Shown one piece after another: positions 1 through 6,721 of a stretch of DNA of 9,318 bases. The stretch is from Pseudomonadota bacterium. GTDB taxonomy: Bacteria > Myxococcota_A > UBA796 > SXON01. The DNA lies in contig SXOM01000526.1 in NCBI GenBank assembly GCA_005776735.1, positions 1-9,318 of the forward strand, in the 5' to 3' direction. Positions within the stretch are counted from its first letter, which is position 1; each line of letters starts with the position of its first letter. A program made the translations under genes and the position numbers. A model generated the notes under the pieces. It was given only the letters and a program-made list of their open reading frames with translations, was not told the origin of the DNA and searched no databases.

Positions 1-87
1 AAGCGTCGGCTCAGGTGTTTGCCCTCCGCCGAGACGCCGACCCGCGCCCCGGGTCGCCGCGTCTTGCCCGGCCCGCTCCGGCTGGAC

Positions 88-1428
88 TCAGTTGCAGCTC
101 TCGTCGATGGGGTACGACACCTCGATCGAAGCGTTGGCGTCGGGGAACCAGTCGCCGTGGAACGTGATGCTGTTGGTGCCGGAGTCGTAGCTGTAGCCGT
201 CGAACGCGTCGGCCGGCGCCACCGCGCCGTCGACGACGACCTCCATCCGGCTCAGGTCGCTCGGCGTCTTCGACAACGCGAAGGTCGACTTCATGCCCGC
301 GCTGGAGCGGGCCATGTTCACGACGGGCGCGGCGTAGTCTTCGCTGCAGATGCTCGCGAAGAAGCCGTCGGTGTCGTCCGCGACGTCGATGTAGGCGGTG
401 CCGGCCATCGCCTCGATGAAGTCGCCCGACCAGATGTCGCCGCCCTGGCACCCGAGGCCCAGGTCGCCGACGAAGGCGTTGAGCGTGGTCTGGTCGGGGT
501 CGGTGCGCAGGCCCTCGAACCAGCTCACGAACGCGCCGCTCTTGACCGTGGAGCTGTCGTCTTCGTCGCTGAGCACGATGACGCTGAGGGTGGAGTCGGC
601 CCGCAGGAAGCCCGAGTTGTGGCCGGAGAGGAGGGGGTCGGTGAGGGCGGCCTTGGCGGCGTCGAGGCCGCGTTCGTCGCCCGAACCGCCGTCGCCGACC
701 GCCGCGCGCGACTCGAACTTGGCGACCGGGTCGGCGGTGCTCGAGTCGATGTAGGTGGGCGTGCCCTGGAGCTTGCCCGACTGGCTCGCGTTGTCCATGT
801 CGGTGGTGACCACGCCGATGTGGTAGTCCAGGCCCAACGCGAGGAACGCGCCGATGAACAGGTCGAGCTGGTCGTTGACCCGGCTCAGCGACTCGCTCAT
901 CGACCCCGAGTTGTCGAGCACCCACAAGACGTCGATCGGGGCTTCGATGTAGGTCTGTTCGAAGCTCTCCTCGTAGATCATGCCCGAGGTGCCCGTGCCC
1001 GCGACCGGCACGTCGGTGACCTCCTCGTCGGGGTCGTTGGAGTTGATCTCGAGGCCGACCTCGTAGGTGACGTACGCGGTGGGCGCGAACTCGACCGCGA
1101 AGGTGTAGGTCTCGTTGAGCGCGAGCTCGACGGGCTCGCCGTTTTCGGCGAACTTGCTCACCGCGTCGCCGGTGAGCGCGACGTCGCGCACCCGGAGCGT
1201 CCCCTTGCCCTTGTTGGTGATGGTGACCTGCACGGGCTCGGCGTCGCAGCCCTTGAGCACGTAGCCGAAGTCGATCGACGAAGGTGAAACCTCGATTTCC
1301 GGGTCCTTGCCCGGCTCCGGCTCCGGCTCTTCTTCTTCAGGGTCCGGCTCGTCGGGCGCGGCGTGGTTGGGGCCCGTCAGGTTGTAGTCGGTACAGGCGG
1401 CGAGGAGGGTCAGGAAGGCGACGCGCAT
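88..1428 (-). CDS. vWA-domain lipoprotein with choice-of-anchor-D-like N-terminal domain
   Basis: Predicted 446-residue surface or periplasmic lipoprotein. The ATG at 1428 is chosen because it places a short hydrophobic signal directly before a lipobox (LAAC, lipidated Cys12); an in-frame TTG at 1449 would add seven unneeded residues. After Cys12 comes a Glu/Pro-rich linker (about residues 25-41), then a beta-rich domain resembling choice-of-anchor-D/ASH repeats (about 43-145; motifs SIDFG, VTITNKG, VEFAPT). A von Willebrand A domain follows (about 165-345) with an intact MIDAS start, DNSGS at 172-176, and later LSDEDDSS. Paired cysteines in the C-terminal third suggest disulfides. The vWA and MIDAS features imply metal-dependent ligand binding; the ligand is unknown. 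Thr at +2 after Cys suggests outer-membrane sorting by the E. coli rule, which may not hold here. The gene follows slyX by 30 bp and may also have its own promoter. Family assignment is firm, role is not. Confidence 0.88.
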   Translation of the reverse strand: MRVAFLTLLAACTDYNLTGPNHAAPDEPDPEEEEPEPEPGKDPEIEVSPSSIDFGYVLKGCDAEPVQVTITNKGKGTLRVRDVALTGDAVSKFAENGEPVELALNETYTFAVEFAPTAYVTYEVGLEINSNDPDEEVTDVPVAGTGTSGMIYEESFEQTYIEAPIDVLWVLDNSGSMSESLSRVNDQLDLFIGAFLALGLDYHIGVVTTDMDNASQSGKLQGTPTYIDSSTADPVAKFESRAAVGDGGSGDERGLDAAKAALTDPLLSGHNSGFLRADSTLSVIVLSDEDDSSTVKSGAFVSWFEGLRTDPDQTTLNAFVGDLGLGCQGGDIWSGDFIEAMAGTAYIDVADDTDGFFASICSEDYAAPVVNMARSSAGMKSTFALSKTPSDLSRMEVVVDGAVAPADAFDGYSYDSGTNSITFHGDWFPDANASIEVSYPIDESCN

Positions 1429-1437
1429 GATCGGCGG

Positions 1438-1465
1438 ATTGTACCACAAGGTCGCCGCTCAGTAA
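1438..1465 (-). promoter_or_regulatory. Possible extended -10 promoter giving a near-leaderless vWA lipoprotein mRNA
   Basis: On the minus strand TACAAT (1443-1438) matches the sigma70 -10 box at 5 of 6 positions and is preceded directly by TGG (1446-1444), an extended -10 element. A weak -35 candidate, TTACTG (1465-1460), lies 16 bp upstream and overlaps the slyX stop. The -10 box ends nine bases before the ATG at 1428, so transcription would start about 2-4 bases before the start codon. No Shine-Dalgarno sequence is visible before this ATG, which fits a leaderless message. In such GC-rich DNA an AT-rich hexamer placed here stands out, but no experiment supports it. Confidence 0.4.
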
Positions 1466-1665
1466 TGAGGCGGGACCTCGTAGCGGGGCCCGCTCGGGTC
1501 GCCCTCGCCGACGCCGGCCTGCGAGGCCTGGAGTTGCGCGAGGTCGACCCGCATCCGCTGGAGCTCGTCGCCGAGCTCGCGCACCACGGCGTCGAGATCG
1601 GCGAGGTGCTTCTCGAGCCACGCGACCCGTGCTTCGACCCCCTCCAGGCGTTGTTCGGACCCCAT
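1459..1665 (-). CDS. slyX: SlyX family protein
   Basis: A 68-residue soluble protein. Residues 1-50 form a heptad-patterned coiled coil (EGVEARVAWLEKHLADLD and onwards), followed by a flexible Gly/Pro stretch and the C-terminal PPHY that is the hallmark of the SlyX family. The length matches the family, about 70 residues. The molecular role of SlyX is not well established: in Escherichia coli the gene is a neighbour of slyD and the protein is a small coiled-coil factor of unknown activity. The start ATG at 1665 has a good ribosome binding site, GAGAGG about seven bases upstream. The gene is divergent from the hybrid kinase and 30 bp upstream of the vWA lipoprotein gene, with which it may share a transcript. 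The call rests on the tail motif, size and coiled coil. Confidence 0.82.
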   Translation of the reverse strand: MGSEQRLEGVEARVAWLEKHLADLDAVVRELGDELQRMRVDLAQLQASQAGVGEGDPSGPRYEVPPHY

Positions 1666-1682
1666 CGTCGCACCTCTCGCCG

Positions 1683-1698
1683 AGGCGGATAACCGCCT
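1683..1698. repeat. Palindrome in the slyX/kinase divergent intergenic region
   Basis: AGGCGG-ATAA-CCGCCT is a perfect 6-bp inverted repeat with a four-base AT-only centre, 18 bp upstream of the slyX ATG. It could be an operator between the two divergent genes or a small hairpin in the slyX leader. Its short length in high-GC DNA means chance is possible. Confidence 0.35.
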
Positions 1699-1724
1699 GC
1701 GGCGAACGTCGGCGGTGCGACCCC

Positions 1725-1754
1725 TTGACGCGGTGGGCGCGCGGGATGCAGGAT
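1725..1754 (+). promoter_or_regulatory. Weak candidate promoter for the hybrid kinase gene
   Basis: TTGACG (1725-1730) matches the -35 consensus at 5 of 6 positions. The best -10 at suitable spacing is poor: CAGGAT (1749-1754), 18 bp downstream and 3 of 6. If used, transcription would begin near 1761 and translation would have to start at ATG 1779 or 1785 rather than GTG 1761. The same AGGA can instead be read as a ribosome binding site for GTG 1761, so the two readings compete. Confidence 0.22.
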
Positions 1755-1760
1755 GCCGGC

Positions 1761-4442
1761 GTGGTGCGATCTCGTGGCATGAGGATGCTCGACGGCCGGC
1801 GGTGGCTGCTCGGCGCCGCCGTGCTGGCGCTGGTCGGCTACGCGGGCTGGTACGGTACGTTGCACGTGGACATCCGCGAGGGGCGGTCCCGCCTGGTGCG
1901 TCGCGTCGCGATCGGCCAGTCGCTCGCCGACGCCGACTCGGCGCTGACGTTCGGCGACGCCGACGGGGCCGCGCGCGCCGTGGCGAGCATCGACGAGGCC
2001 GCGGCTCGCCTCGCGGCGGAGGACGGCCGCATCGACAACACGGACGTCACCGCAGCGGTCGCGCGCGCGCGCGAGTCCCTGGCGGCGGGGGAGCCCGATC
2101 GCGCCAACGTGTGGATCCACCACGCCCTCGGGAGCCTGCGGGTCGGGACCGGCGAGCTGAGCACCCAGCTCGGCAGCGCGATCGACGCGACCCGGAGCGC
2201 GGCCCTGGGGGGCGCCGTCTTCGGCGTGCTCAACATCGGCGCGTTGGCCTGGGCGCTCTGGGCGCTGCGGGCGAACGAAGCGTGGCGGCGGCGATGGGAG
2301 CTCTCGAGCCAGGTCACGGCCGACGGCCTGTGGGAGTGGGACATCAGCTCGGGGCGGGTCGACTATTCGGCTCGTTGGCGGGAGCTCTTCGGCGCCGACG
2401 GTGACTCGCTGCAGACCTGGCTCGGGCGGGTCCACGAGGACGACCTGGGCGAGCTCCGTACCGCGCTGGACCGGCACGTCGCGGGGGGTTCCCCCACCTT
2501 CGAGAACGAACATCGCCTCCGGGACCGGGCCGATCGTTGGCGGTGGATCCTGGTGCGCGGGCTCGCCGAGCGCGTCGACGGGAAGGCCACGCGGATGGTG
2601 GTGTGGCAGACCGACATCACCGACCGGCGTGTGGGCGCTGATTCTGCAGAGCGCACCGCCCTCTTGGGGCACGTTGCCGACGCGACCGGCATGGCGGTCT
2701 TCGCGGTCGGCGACGATGACTCGTTGGTGCAACGCAACGTCGCTGCGGACGCGCTCGGGCGGGCCTGGGGGGGCGCCGAGAACCTGTGGCGGAGGCTCGT
2801 CGCGGTGGAGCCGCCGACCTTGGGCGAGTGCCCCGAGTGCGGCCAGTCGCATCGGGTGGGCGCGCGCGTGGTCGAGCTCGTCACGCCCGCCGGTGCCCGG
2901 AGGATCTGTCAGGTCACGTGGACCGGCCACGGTCACCGGTTGGTGCGCGATCAGCTCGTGACCGTCGTGCTCGTCGCCGACATCACGCTCCGTGCGCTCG
3001 CCGAGGAGGGCGCGCGCGTGGCGCATCAGCGCCTCGTGGCCTCCGACGTGGAGCTGCGCGCGACCTTCGACGCGGTGCCGGCGGTGATGTTCGTGGTGCG
3101 CGAGGGGAGGGTGCTCTTGGCCAACCGCACCGCCCGCGACGCGTTCGGGGACGCGCCGGAGGCGGTGGCGCCGCTGATGGAGGCGCTCGGTGCCGCGGGC
3201 GGTTCGGGGCCGAAGGTGTCGGCGGTGCTCGGAGGCGCCCGCGAGGACGTCAGCTACGAGGTCTTCCGCCCCGTCCCCATCAAGTTCCAGGGCGCCGACG
3301 CCGAGCTCTTGGTGGCCAACGACGTCACCGGTCGGGTGCGCGCGGAGAGTGAGCTCCGCACGGCAGAGCGCATGGTGGCCCTCGGCGGGCTCGCAGCCGG
3401 CCTCGCACACGAGATCAACAACCCGCTCACCTACGTCATCGGCAACCTCGAGCTCGCGCAGGAAGGGGTCGGCGAGATCGGCGAGCGCGTGAGTCGGGCC
3501 CTCGGGGGCGCCGTCCGCGTGCGGCAGATCGTGGCCCAGCTCCGCACCCTGGCCAACCAGGGGCAGGGCGAGCTCGGGCCGGTGCAGATGGCCGAGGTCG
3601 TCGACGGCGCGGTGGCCATCGCCGCGGGCCTGGGCCTCGGGTCGATCGAGATCACCCGCGACGTGTCGCCGAGCCTGCGCGTGCACGCCAACGCCGTCTG
3701 GCTCGGGCAGATCGTGCTCAACCTCGTCACCAACGCGCTCTACGCCATGCAGGGCCGTCCCGAGCGTACGCGGCACCTTCACCTCTCCGCCGTCACCGAG
3801 ACGTCCCGGGTCCGGCTCGAGGTCACCGACAACGGCGGTGGGGTTCCGGAGCTGCTCCGGGAGCGGATCTTCGAGCCGTTCGTGTCGACCCGGATGCGCA
3901 GCGAAGGGTCGGGCCTCGGCTTGTACATCTGTCGCGAGCTGGCGCGGCGGATGGATGCCGAGCTGCGCCTGGCGTGGACCGGCGCCGAGGGGTCCTCGTT
4001 CCATCTGTGCATGCCCTTGTCGGGCCCGGTCGTTGCGCCGTTGCCGCCGCCGCCGCCCCCCCCGAGCCTGCCGTCGGTGCTCGTGGTCGACGACGACCCC
4101 CAGCTCGCCGCGCTCCTCGCGGAGACGTTCCGGCCCGCGCGCGTCCGGGTCGAGTCCGACCTCGCCGGGGCCCGCGCGGCGCTCGCCGAGGGGAGCTATG
4201 CTGCGGTGGTGCTGGACATCGCGCTGCCCGACGGCTCGGGGATCGGCCTGTACGACGAGCTCCACGACGCGGGCCACCCTGCGGCGTCCAGCGTGGTCTT
4301 CGTGTCGGGCGGGTCGATGACGCCCGACGTCGCCCGGTTCGTCCTGCACACCTCCTGCCCGGTGGTGCTCAAGCCCTTCGATCTCCGCGAGTTCAAGGAG
4401 CTGGTGGAGCGCCGGGTGGCCGACGCCGAGGGCCCGGCGTGA
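1761..4442 (+). CDS. Hybrid sensor histidine kinase with PAS domains and C-terminal receiver
   Basis: Membrane sensor kinase of 893 residues from GTG 1761, chosen because AGGA lies seven bases upstream; ATG 1779 is a reasonable alternative. Order: Arg-rich N-terminus, TM1 (about 15-34), mostly helical periplasmic region (35-147), TM2 (148-169), PAS with PAC (about 180-292, ending WQTDITDRR), a second PAS-like region (about 300-415) with CPEC (Cys357, Cys360), His364 and Cys383, a third PAS (about 430-530), HisKA with phospho-acceptor His550 in HEINNPL, and HATPase_c with N box Asn654/Asn658, G1 DNGGG (690) and G2 GSGLG (716). A proline-rich linker (about 759-770) leads to a receiver domain with DDD, phospho-acceptor Asp819 and Lys871. 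All catalytic residues are present, so it should autophosphorylate and pass phosphate to its own receiver; the downstream partner is not in the window. The stop codon overlaps the next gene's start by four bases. The stimulus is unknown. Confidence 0.93.
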   Translation: MVRSRGMRMLDGRRWLLGAAVLALVGYAGWYGTLHVDIREGRSRLVRRVAIGQSLADADSALTFGDADGAARAVASIDEAAARLAAEDGRIDNTDVTAAVARARESLAAGEPDRANVWIHHALGSLRVGTGELSTQLGSAIDATRSAALGGAVFGVLNIGALAWALWALRANEAWRRRWELSSQVTADGLWEWDISSGRVDYSARWRELFGADGDSLQTWLGRVHEDDLGELRTALDRHVAGGSPTFENEHRLRDRADRWRWILVRGLAERVDGKATRMVVWQTDITDRRVGADSAERTALLGHVADATGMAVFAVGDDDSLVQRNVAADALGRAWGGAENLWRRLVAVEPPTLGECPECGQSHRVGARVVELVTPAGARRICQVTWTGHGHRLVRDQLVTVVLVADITLRALAEEGARVAHQRLVASDVELRATFDAVPAVMFVVREGRVLLANRTARDAFGDAPEAVAPLMEALGAAGGSGPKVSAVLGGAREDVSYEVFRPVPIKFQGADAELLVANDVTGRVRAESELRTAERMVALGGLAAGLAHEINNPLTYVIGNLELAQEGVGEIGERVSRALGGAVRVRQIVAQLRTLANQGQGELGPVQMAEVVDGAVAIAAGLGLGSIEITRDVSPSLRVHANAVWLGQIVLNLVTNALYAMQGRPERTRHLHLSAVTETSRVRLEVTDNGGGVPELLRERIFEPFVSTRMRSEGSGLGLYICRELARRMDAELRLAWTGAEGSSFHLCMPLSGPVVAPLPPPPPPPSLPSVLVVDDDPQLAALLAETFRPARVRVESDLAGARAALAEGSYAAVVLDIALPDGSGIGLYDELHDAGHPAASSVVFVSGGSMTPDVARFVLHTSCPVVLKPFDLREFKELVERRVADAEGPA
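4056..4063 (+). repeat. C8 homopolymer after a (CCG)4 run in the kinase linker
   Basis: Eight consecutive C follow four CCG units (4044-4055) in the stretch encoding the polyproline linker between the ATPase and receiver domains. Such tracts are prone to replication slippage. A one-base change here would leave the kinase core intact but remove the receiver domain. No evidence of actual variation is available from one sequence. Confidence 0.6.
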
Positions 4443-5206
4443 TCCTGCTCCCGCTCCTGGTCGCGTGCGAGCCCCCGCCGCCCGCCACCGAGCCGTTCAA
4501 CGACGCCGCCGTGGCGGCGCTGGCCAACTTCGAGGAGACGACGCCGGACGTCCTGGTGCGCGCGGCGGAGCAGCTCGAGGACGAGATCTTCGCCGAGCTC
4601 GACCTCGACGGCGACACCACGGTTCGTTCGCTCACCCCCGAGCGGCTCTCCGAGGCCGACGTGGCCGACCTCGACGGGCCCGACCGCGACCCGGCGCTCG
4701 CGTTGCCCGTGGCGTTGGCGGCGCGCTCCCCGCACCCGGTCACCGCCCACGACCCCATCGTGCTCCTGCCCGACCAGACCGAGCTCGAGCCGTTCGCGGT
4801 GAGCTACGTGCGCTCCTTCTCCGCGGGGGAGGCCTGCTACCCCGACGACTGCGCGTTCGTCCGCACCGACAACGCCATCACCAAGGACAACCTCGTCATG
4901 GTGATGACCTTCGATCTCCGCAAGGACTGGCGCGCCTACGCGTTGTCCGACGGTCGCCGCGCGCGCGTCGCCCGCGGCTGGATGGAAGCGGGCGCCACCG
5001 CCGAGTCGGGGGACGATCGCATCGAGCAGTCCTACGCCCTGGAGCTCTGGACCGAGCAGGACGACGGCACCACCCTGCGCTTGTTGGTGCTCTGGGCCGA
5101 GACGGTGATGGAGCCCGCAAGCGACGACACCACCGTGGCGCTCGCGACGCGGCTCGGGATGAACACCCTGTTCGAACGCCACGACGCCTGGATCGACGCC
5201 CAGTAG
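4439..5206 (+). CDS. Small lipoprotein of unknown function, coupled to the hybrid kinase
   Basis: A 255-residue protein I do not recognise. The GTG at 4439 overlaps the kinase stop (GTGA) and is preceded by GAGGG six bases upstream. It is the only sensible start, since no ATG, GTG or TTG lies close upstream in frame. It begins with a very short hydrophobic stretch ending in a lipobox, LVAC, with lipidated Cys10, followed by Glu-Pro-Pro-Pro-Pro. There is no positively charged n-region, which is unusual. The mature part is acidic, contains DLDGDTT near residue 55 (loosely like a calcium-loop) and a close Cys pair (ACYPDDC), and its C-terminal half looks like alternating beta-strand and helix. 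Four-base overlap with the kinase implies translational coupling, so it may act in the same sensing pathway, for example as a periplasmic partner of the kinase. That is inference from context only. Confidence 0.8.
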   Translation: MILLPLLVACEPPPPATEPFNDAAVAALANFEETTPDVLVRAAEQLEDEIFAELDLDGDTTVRSLTPERLSEADVADLDGPDRDPALALPVALAARSPHPVTAHDPIVLLPDQTELEPFAVSYVRSFSAGEACYPDDCAFVRTDNAITKDNLVMVMTFDLRKDWRAYALSDGRRARVARGWMEAGATAESGDDRIEQSYALELWTEQDDGTTLRLLVLWAETVMEPASDDTTVALATRLGMNTLFERHDAWIDAQ

Positions 5207-5237
5207 CGTCGGGCGGGCGCGCCGCGACCGTCCCGAA

Positions 5238-5257
5238 GCGCGCCGATGCCGGCGCGC
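5238..5257. terminator. GC hairpin between convergent genes, possible terminator
   Basis: GCGCGCC (5238-5244) and GGCGCGC (5251-5257) form a perfect 7-bp stem with a six-base loop. It lies in the 60-bp gap between the convergent lipoprotein and DUF4340 genes, where a bidirectional terminator is expected. There is no T tract on either side, so it is not a classical intrinsic terminator. Confidence 0.3.
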
Positions 5258-5266
5258 GCCCGGGCG

Positions 5267-6658
5267 CTACTCGGGCATCTGCCCGAGCTGCTTGAGGATG
5301 TCTTCGGGGTTCATGCCCCCGAACGGATCGCCGCCGCCGCCGAGCCCGCCGCCGAAGGGGTCGGCGCCCTCCGGGGGCGGCTTGGGCAGGAGCTTGCCGG
5401 CGAGGCCGTCGGCCAGGGTGGCGAGGCTCGCGTCGGGGATGACGAAGGCCGGCCCGCCCGCTTCTTCCTTCGCGACCCGCCCGCCGGGGACCACGTCGCC
5501 GATCTGGACCACGAGCTTGTCCTTGCCGAGGCCGAGCGTGATCCGCCCCCAGGAGCCCGACATCGTCGGCGTCGCGGTGCGATCGACCGCGAGGTCGAGC
5601 ACCGCGTCGACCACGGTGTCGATGTCGCCGGCTTCGCCACCGCCCGCCTTGGCCCAGGCGCCCGACGACCGGTCGACCTCGAGCTTGTCGGCGCCGAGCA
5701 CCAGGGTGAGCGCGTCGACCTTCCAGCTCTGGGCGTCCAACAGGCGAGGGGACGCCCAACCGTCGGCGGGCAACAAGGCGAGCAGATCGGTGTTGGCGAT
5801 GCGGAACGGGACCTCGGCCGCGGAGGCGTTGGCGCCGAGCTCGTCGCGGGTGCCGATGCGCAGGGTGTGGGTGCCACCGTCGTCCTGCACCGCCACCAGC
5901 GCCGCCGGCGACTCGAGGCCGAGCGCGCCGGCGTCCTGCCCGTCGAGGAAGCGCTCGGCCTTCATCAGGCTGACCGCGGAGAGCCAGTCGCCCACGCGCT
6001 TCTGGTCGGCGCGGGGGCCGGTGTCGCCGATCCACCAGCCCGCGTCGTCCTTGCGGAGCACGGTCTCGACGCCGGCCTGGACCAGGCGGATGCGCGTGAC
6101 GCCGCCGGGGGAGAACGCGAGCACTTCGCGGCTGCGGAAGTCTTCGACCGGCTTGGCCACCAGCTCGCCGACCTGGTTGTCGAGCAGGTGCACCGCGTCG
6201 TCGCCAGGGACCTTGGCGTAGGTCTTGTAGCCGATCGGCGTGTCCTTCCCGATGTGCACCGTGAACGCGGTGCCGTCGGCCTTCTCGAGGCGGACGGTGG
6301 TGCGGGAGGCGTCGTCCAGCCCGTAGTCGGCGGCCGCGCCGTCGAGCGACTTTTCCTCGACGCGGACGGACTCGAACCGGTCGACGATGGCGTCGACCGC
6401 GGAGGCCTTGGCCAACGCGACGACCGGCTGGGTGAGCTTCCACTGGCCCTCTTCCTGCTCGAACACCACCTCGCCGTCGGGGCGGGTGAGCACGAGGCGG
6501 GTGATGTCCGTGGTCTGGTAGGCGAAGAGGTCGTTGGTGGCGGGCCCGTCGAGGTCGCGCGGCTCGTCGTCCACCCGGTCCCAGTCGAGGACCAGGAACG
6601 CGACGATGACGAGCAGGACGACGGACAGGGCGCTGAGGAGGCGGTTCTGACGTTCCAC
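5267..6658 (-). CDS. DUF4340 domain-containing membrane-anchored protein
   Basis: A 463-residue protein starting at GTG 6658, with AAGG eight bases upstream. A single N-terminal transmembrane helix (about residues 7-24) is followed by a large extracytoplasmic part. Residues about 50-230 fit DUF4340: DITRLVLTRPDGEVVFEQ, then GQWKLTQPV, an Ala-rich helix, DYGLDD at 111-116, HIGKDTPIG, and FRSREVLAF. A second, more diverged half continues to about 420. The tail is Gly/Pro-rich with two DPFGG units (433-437, 444-448) and a short helix (NPEDILKQL). DUF4340 proteins have no defined biochemical activity; many lie beside GldG-type or ABC-2 transporter genes and are thought to belong to envelope complexes. 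No such transporter is visible here, although the gene could still work with one elsewhere. It is divergent from grpE and shares a 63-bp intergenic region holding a strong inverted repeat. Confidence 0.88.
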   Translation of the reverse strand: MERQNRLLSALSVVLLVIVAFLVLDWDRVDDEPRDLDGPATNDLFAYQTTDITRLVLTRPDGEVVFEQEEGQWKLTQPVVALAKASAVDAIVDRFESVRVEEKSLDGAAADYGLDDASRTTVRLEKADGTAFTVHIGKDTPIGYKTYAKVPGDDAVHLLDNQVGELVAKPVEDFRSREVLAFSPGGVTRIRLVQAGVETVLRKDDAGWWIGDTGPRADQKRVGDWLSAVSLMKAERFLDGQDAGALGLESPAALVAVQDDGGTHTLRIGTRDELGANASAAEVPFRIANTDLLALLPADGWASPRLLDAQSWKVDALTLVLGADKLEVDRSSGAWAKAGGGEAGDIDTVVDAVLDLAVDRTATPTMSGSWGRITLGLGKDKLVVQIGDVVPGGRVAKEEAGGPAFVIPDASLATLADGLAGKLLPKPPPEGADPFGGGLGGGGDPFGGMNPEDILKQLGQMPE

Positions 6659-6668
6659 GTGGGGAGCC

Positions 6669-6696
6669 TTGACGAGAGCGGCCGGGTGCCTATCCT
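6669..6696 (+). promoter_or_regulatory. Sigma70-like promoter for grpE
   Basis: TTGACG (6669-6674, 5 of 6) and TATCCT (6691-6696, 4 of 6) are separated by 16 bp. A start near 6703 would give a leader of about 20 bases containing AGAGG (6709-6713), eight bases before the grpE ATG. It is the best-looking promoter in the window. Its -10 box sits inside the spacer of a perfect inverted repeat, which suggests repressor control. Confidence 0.55.
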
Positions 6697-6706
6697 CCCG
6701 GCCGCT
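6677..6706. repeat. Perfect 10-bp inverted repeat (candidate operator) at the grpE promoter
   Basis: AGCGGCCGGG (6677-6686) and CCCGGCCGCT (6697-6706) are exact reverse complements separated by ten bases. The spacer holds TATCCT, the -10 box of the grpE promoter. Arm length and spacing resemble the HrcA operator CIRCE (9-bp arms, 9-bp spacer), but the sequence differs. It may be an operator controlling grpE, DUF4340 or both, or less likely a hairpin in the DUF4340 leader. Confidence 0.65.
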
Positions 6707-6721
6707 GCAGAGGTACGGCGC

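Noticed and set aside
1..87. Search for a terminator or gene remnant downstream of the vWA lipoprotein gene
   Set aside because: Only short imperfect repeats (for example GTCGGC with GCCGAC, about 25 bases apart) and no T tract; nothing strong enough to annotate.
19..1287. 422-codon plus-strand frame across the vWA lipoprotein gene
   Set aside because: Val/Arg/Ala-rich shadow; the minus strand encodes a lipobox, the anchor-type domain and a MIDAS motif.
2055..2073. Alternating GC dinucleotide run in the kinase gene
   Set aside because: Encodes Ala-Arg repeats within a helical region and is typical of this base composition; no repeat structure of note.
1410..4349. 979-codon open frame antisense to the hybrid kinase
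   Set aside because: Its product is a low-complexity Arg/His/Pro/Gly-rich string with no domain, while the opposite strand encodes clear PAS, HisKA, ATPase and receiver motifs. High third-position GC removes stop codons from the antisense frame.
5246..6721. Long plus-strand extension upstream of and in frame with grpE
   Set aside because: It runs antisense to DUF4340 and has no GrpE-like content. The grpE ATG at 6722 has its own ribosome binding site and promoter.
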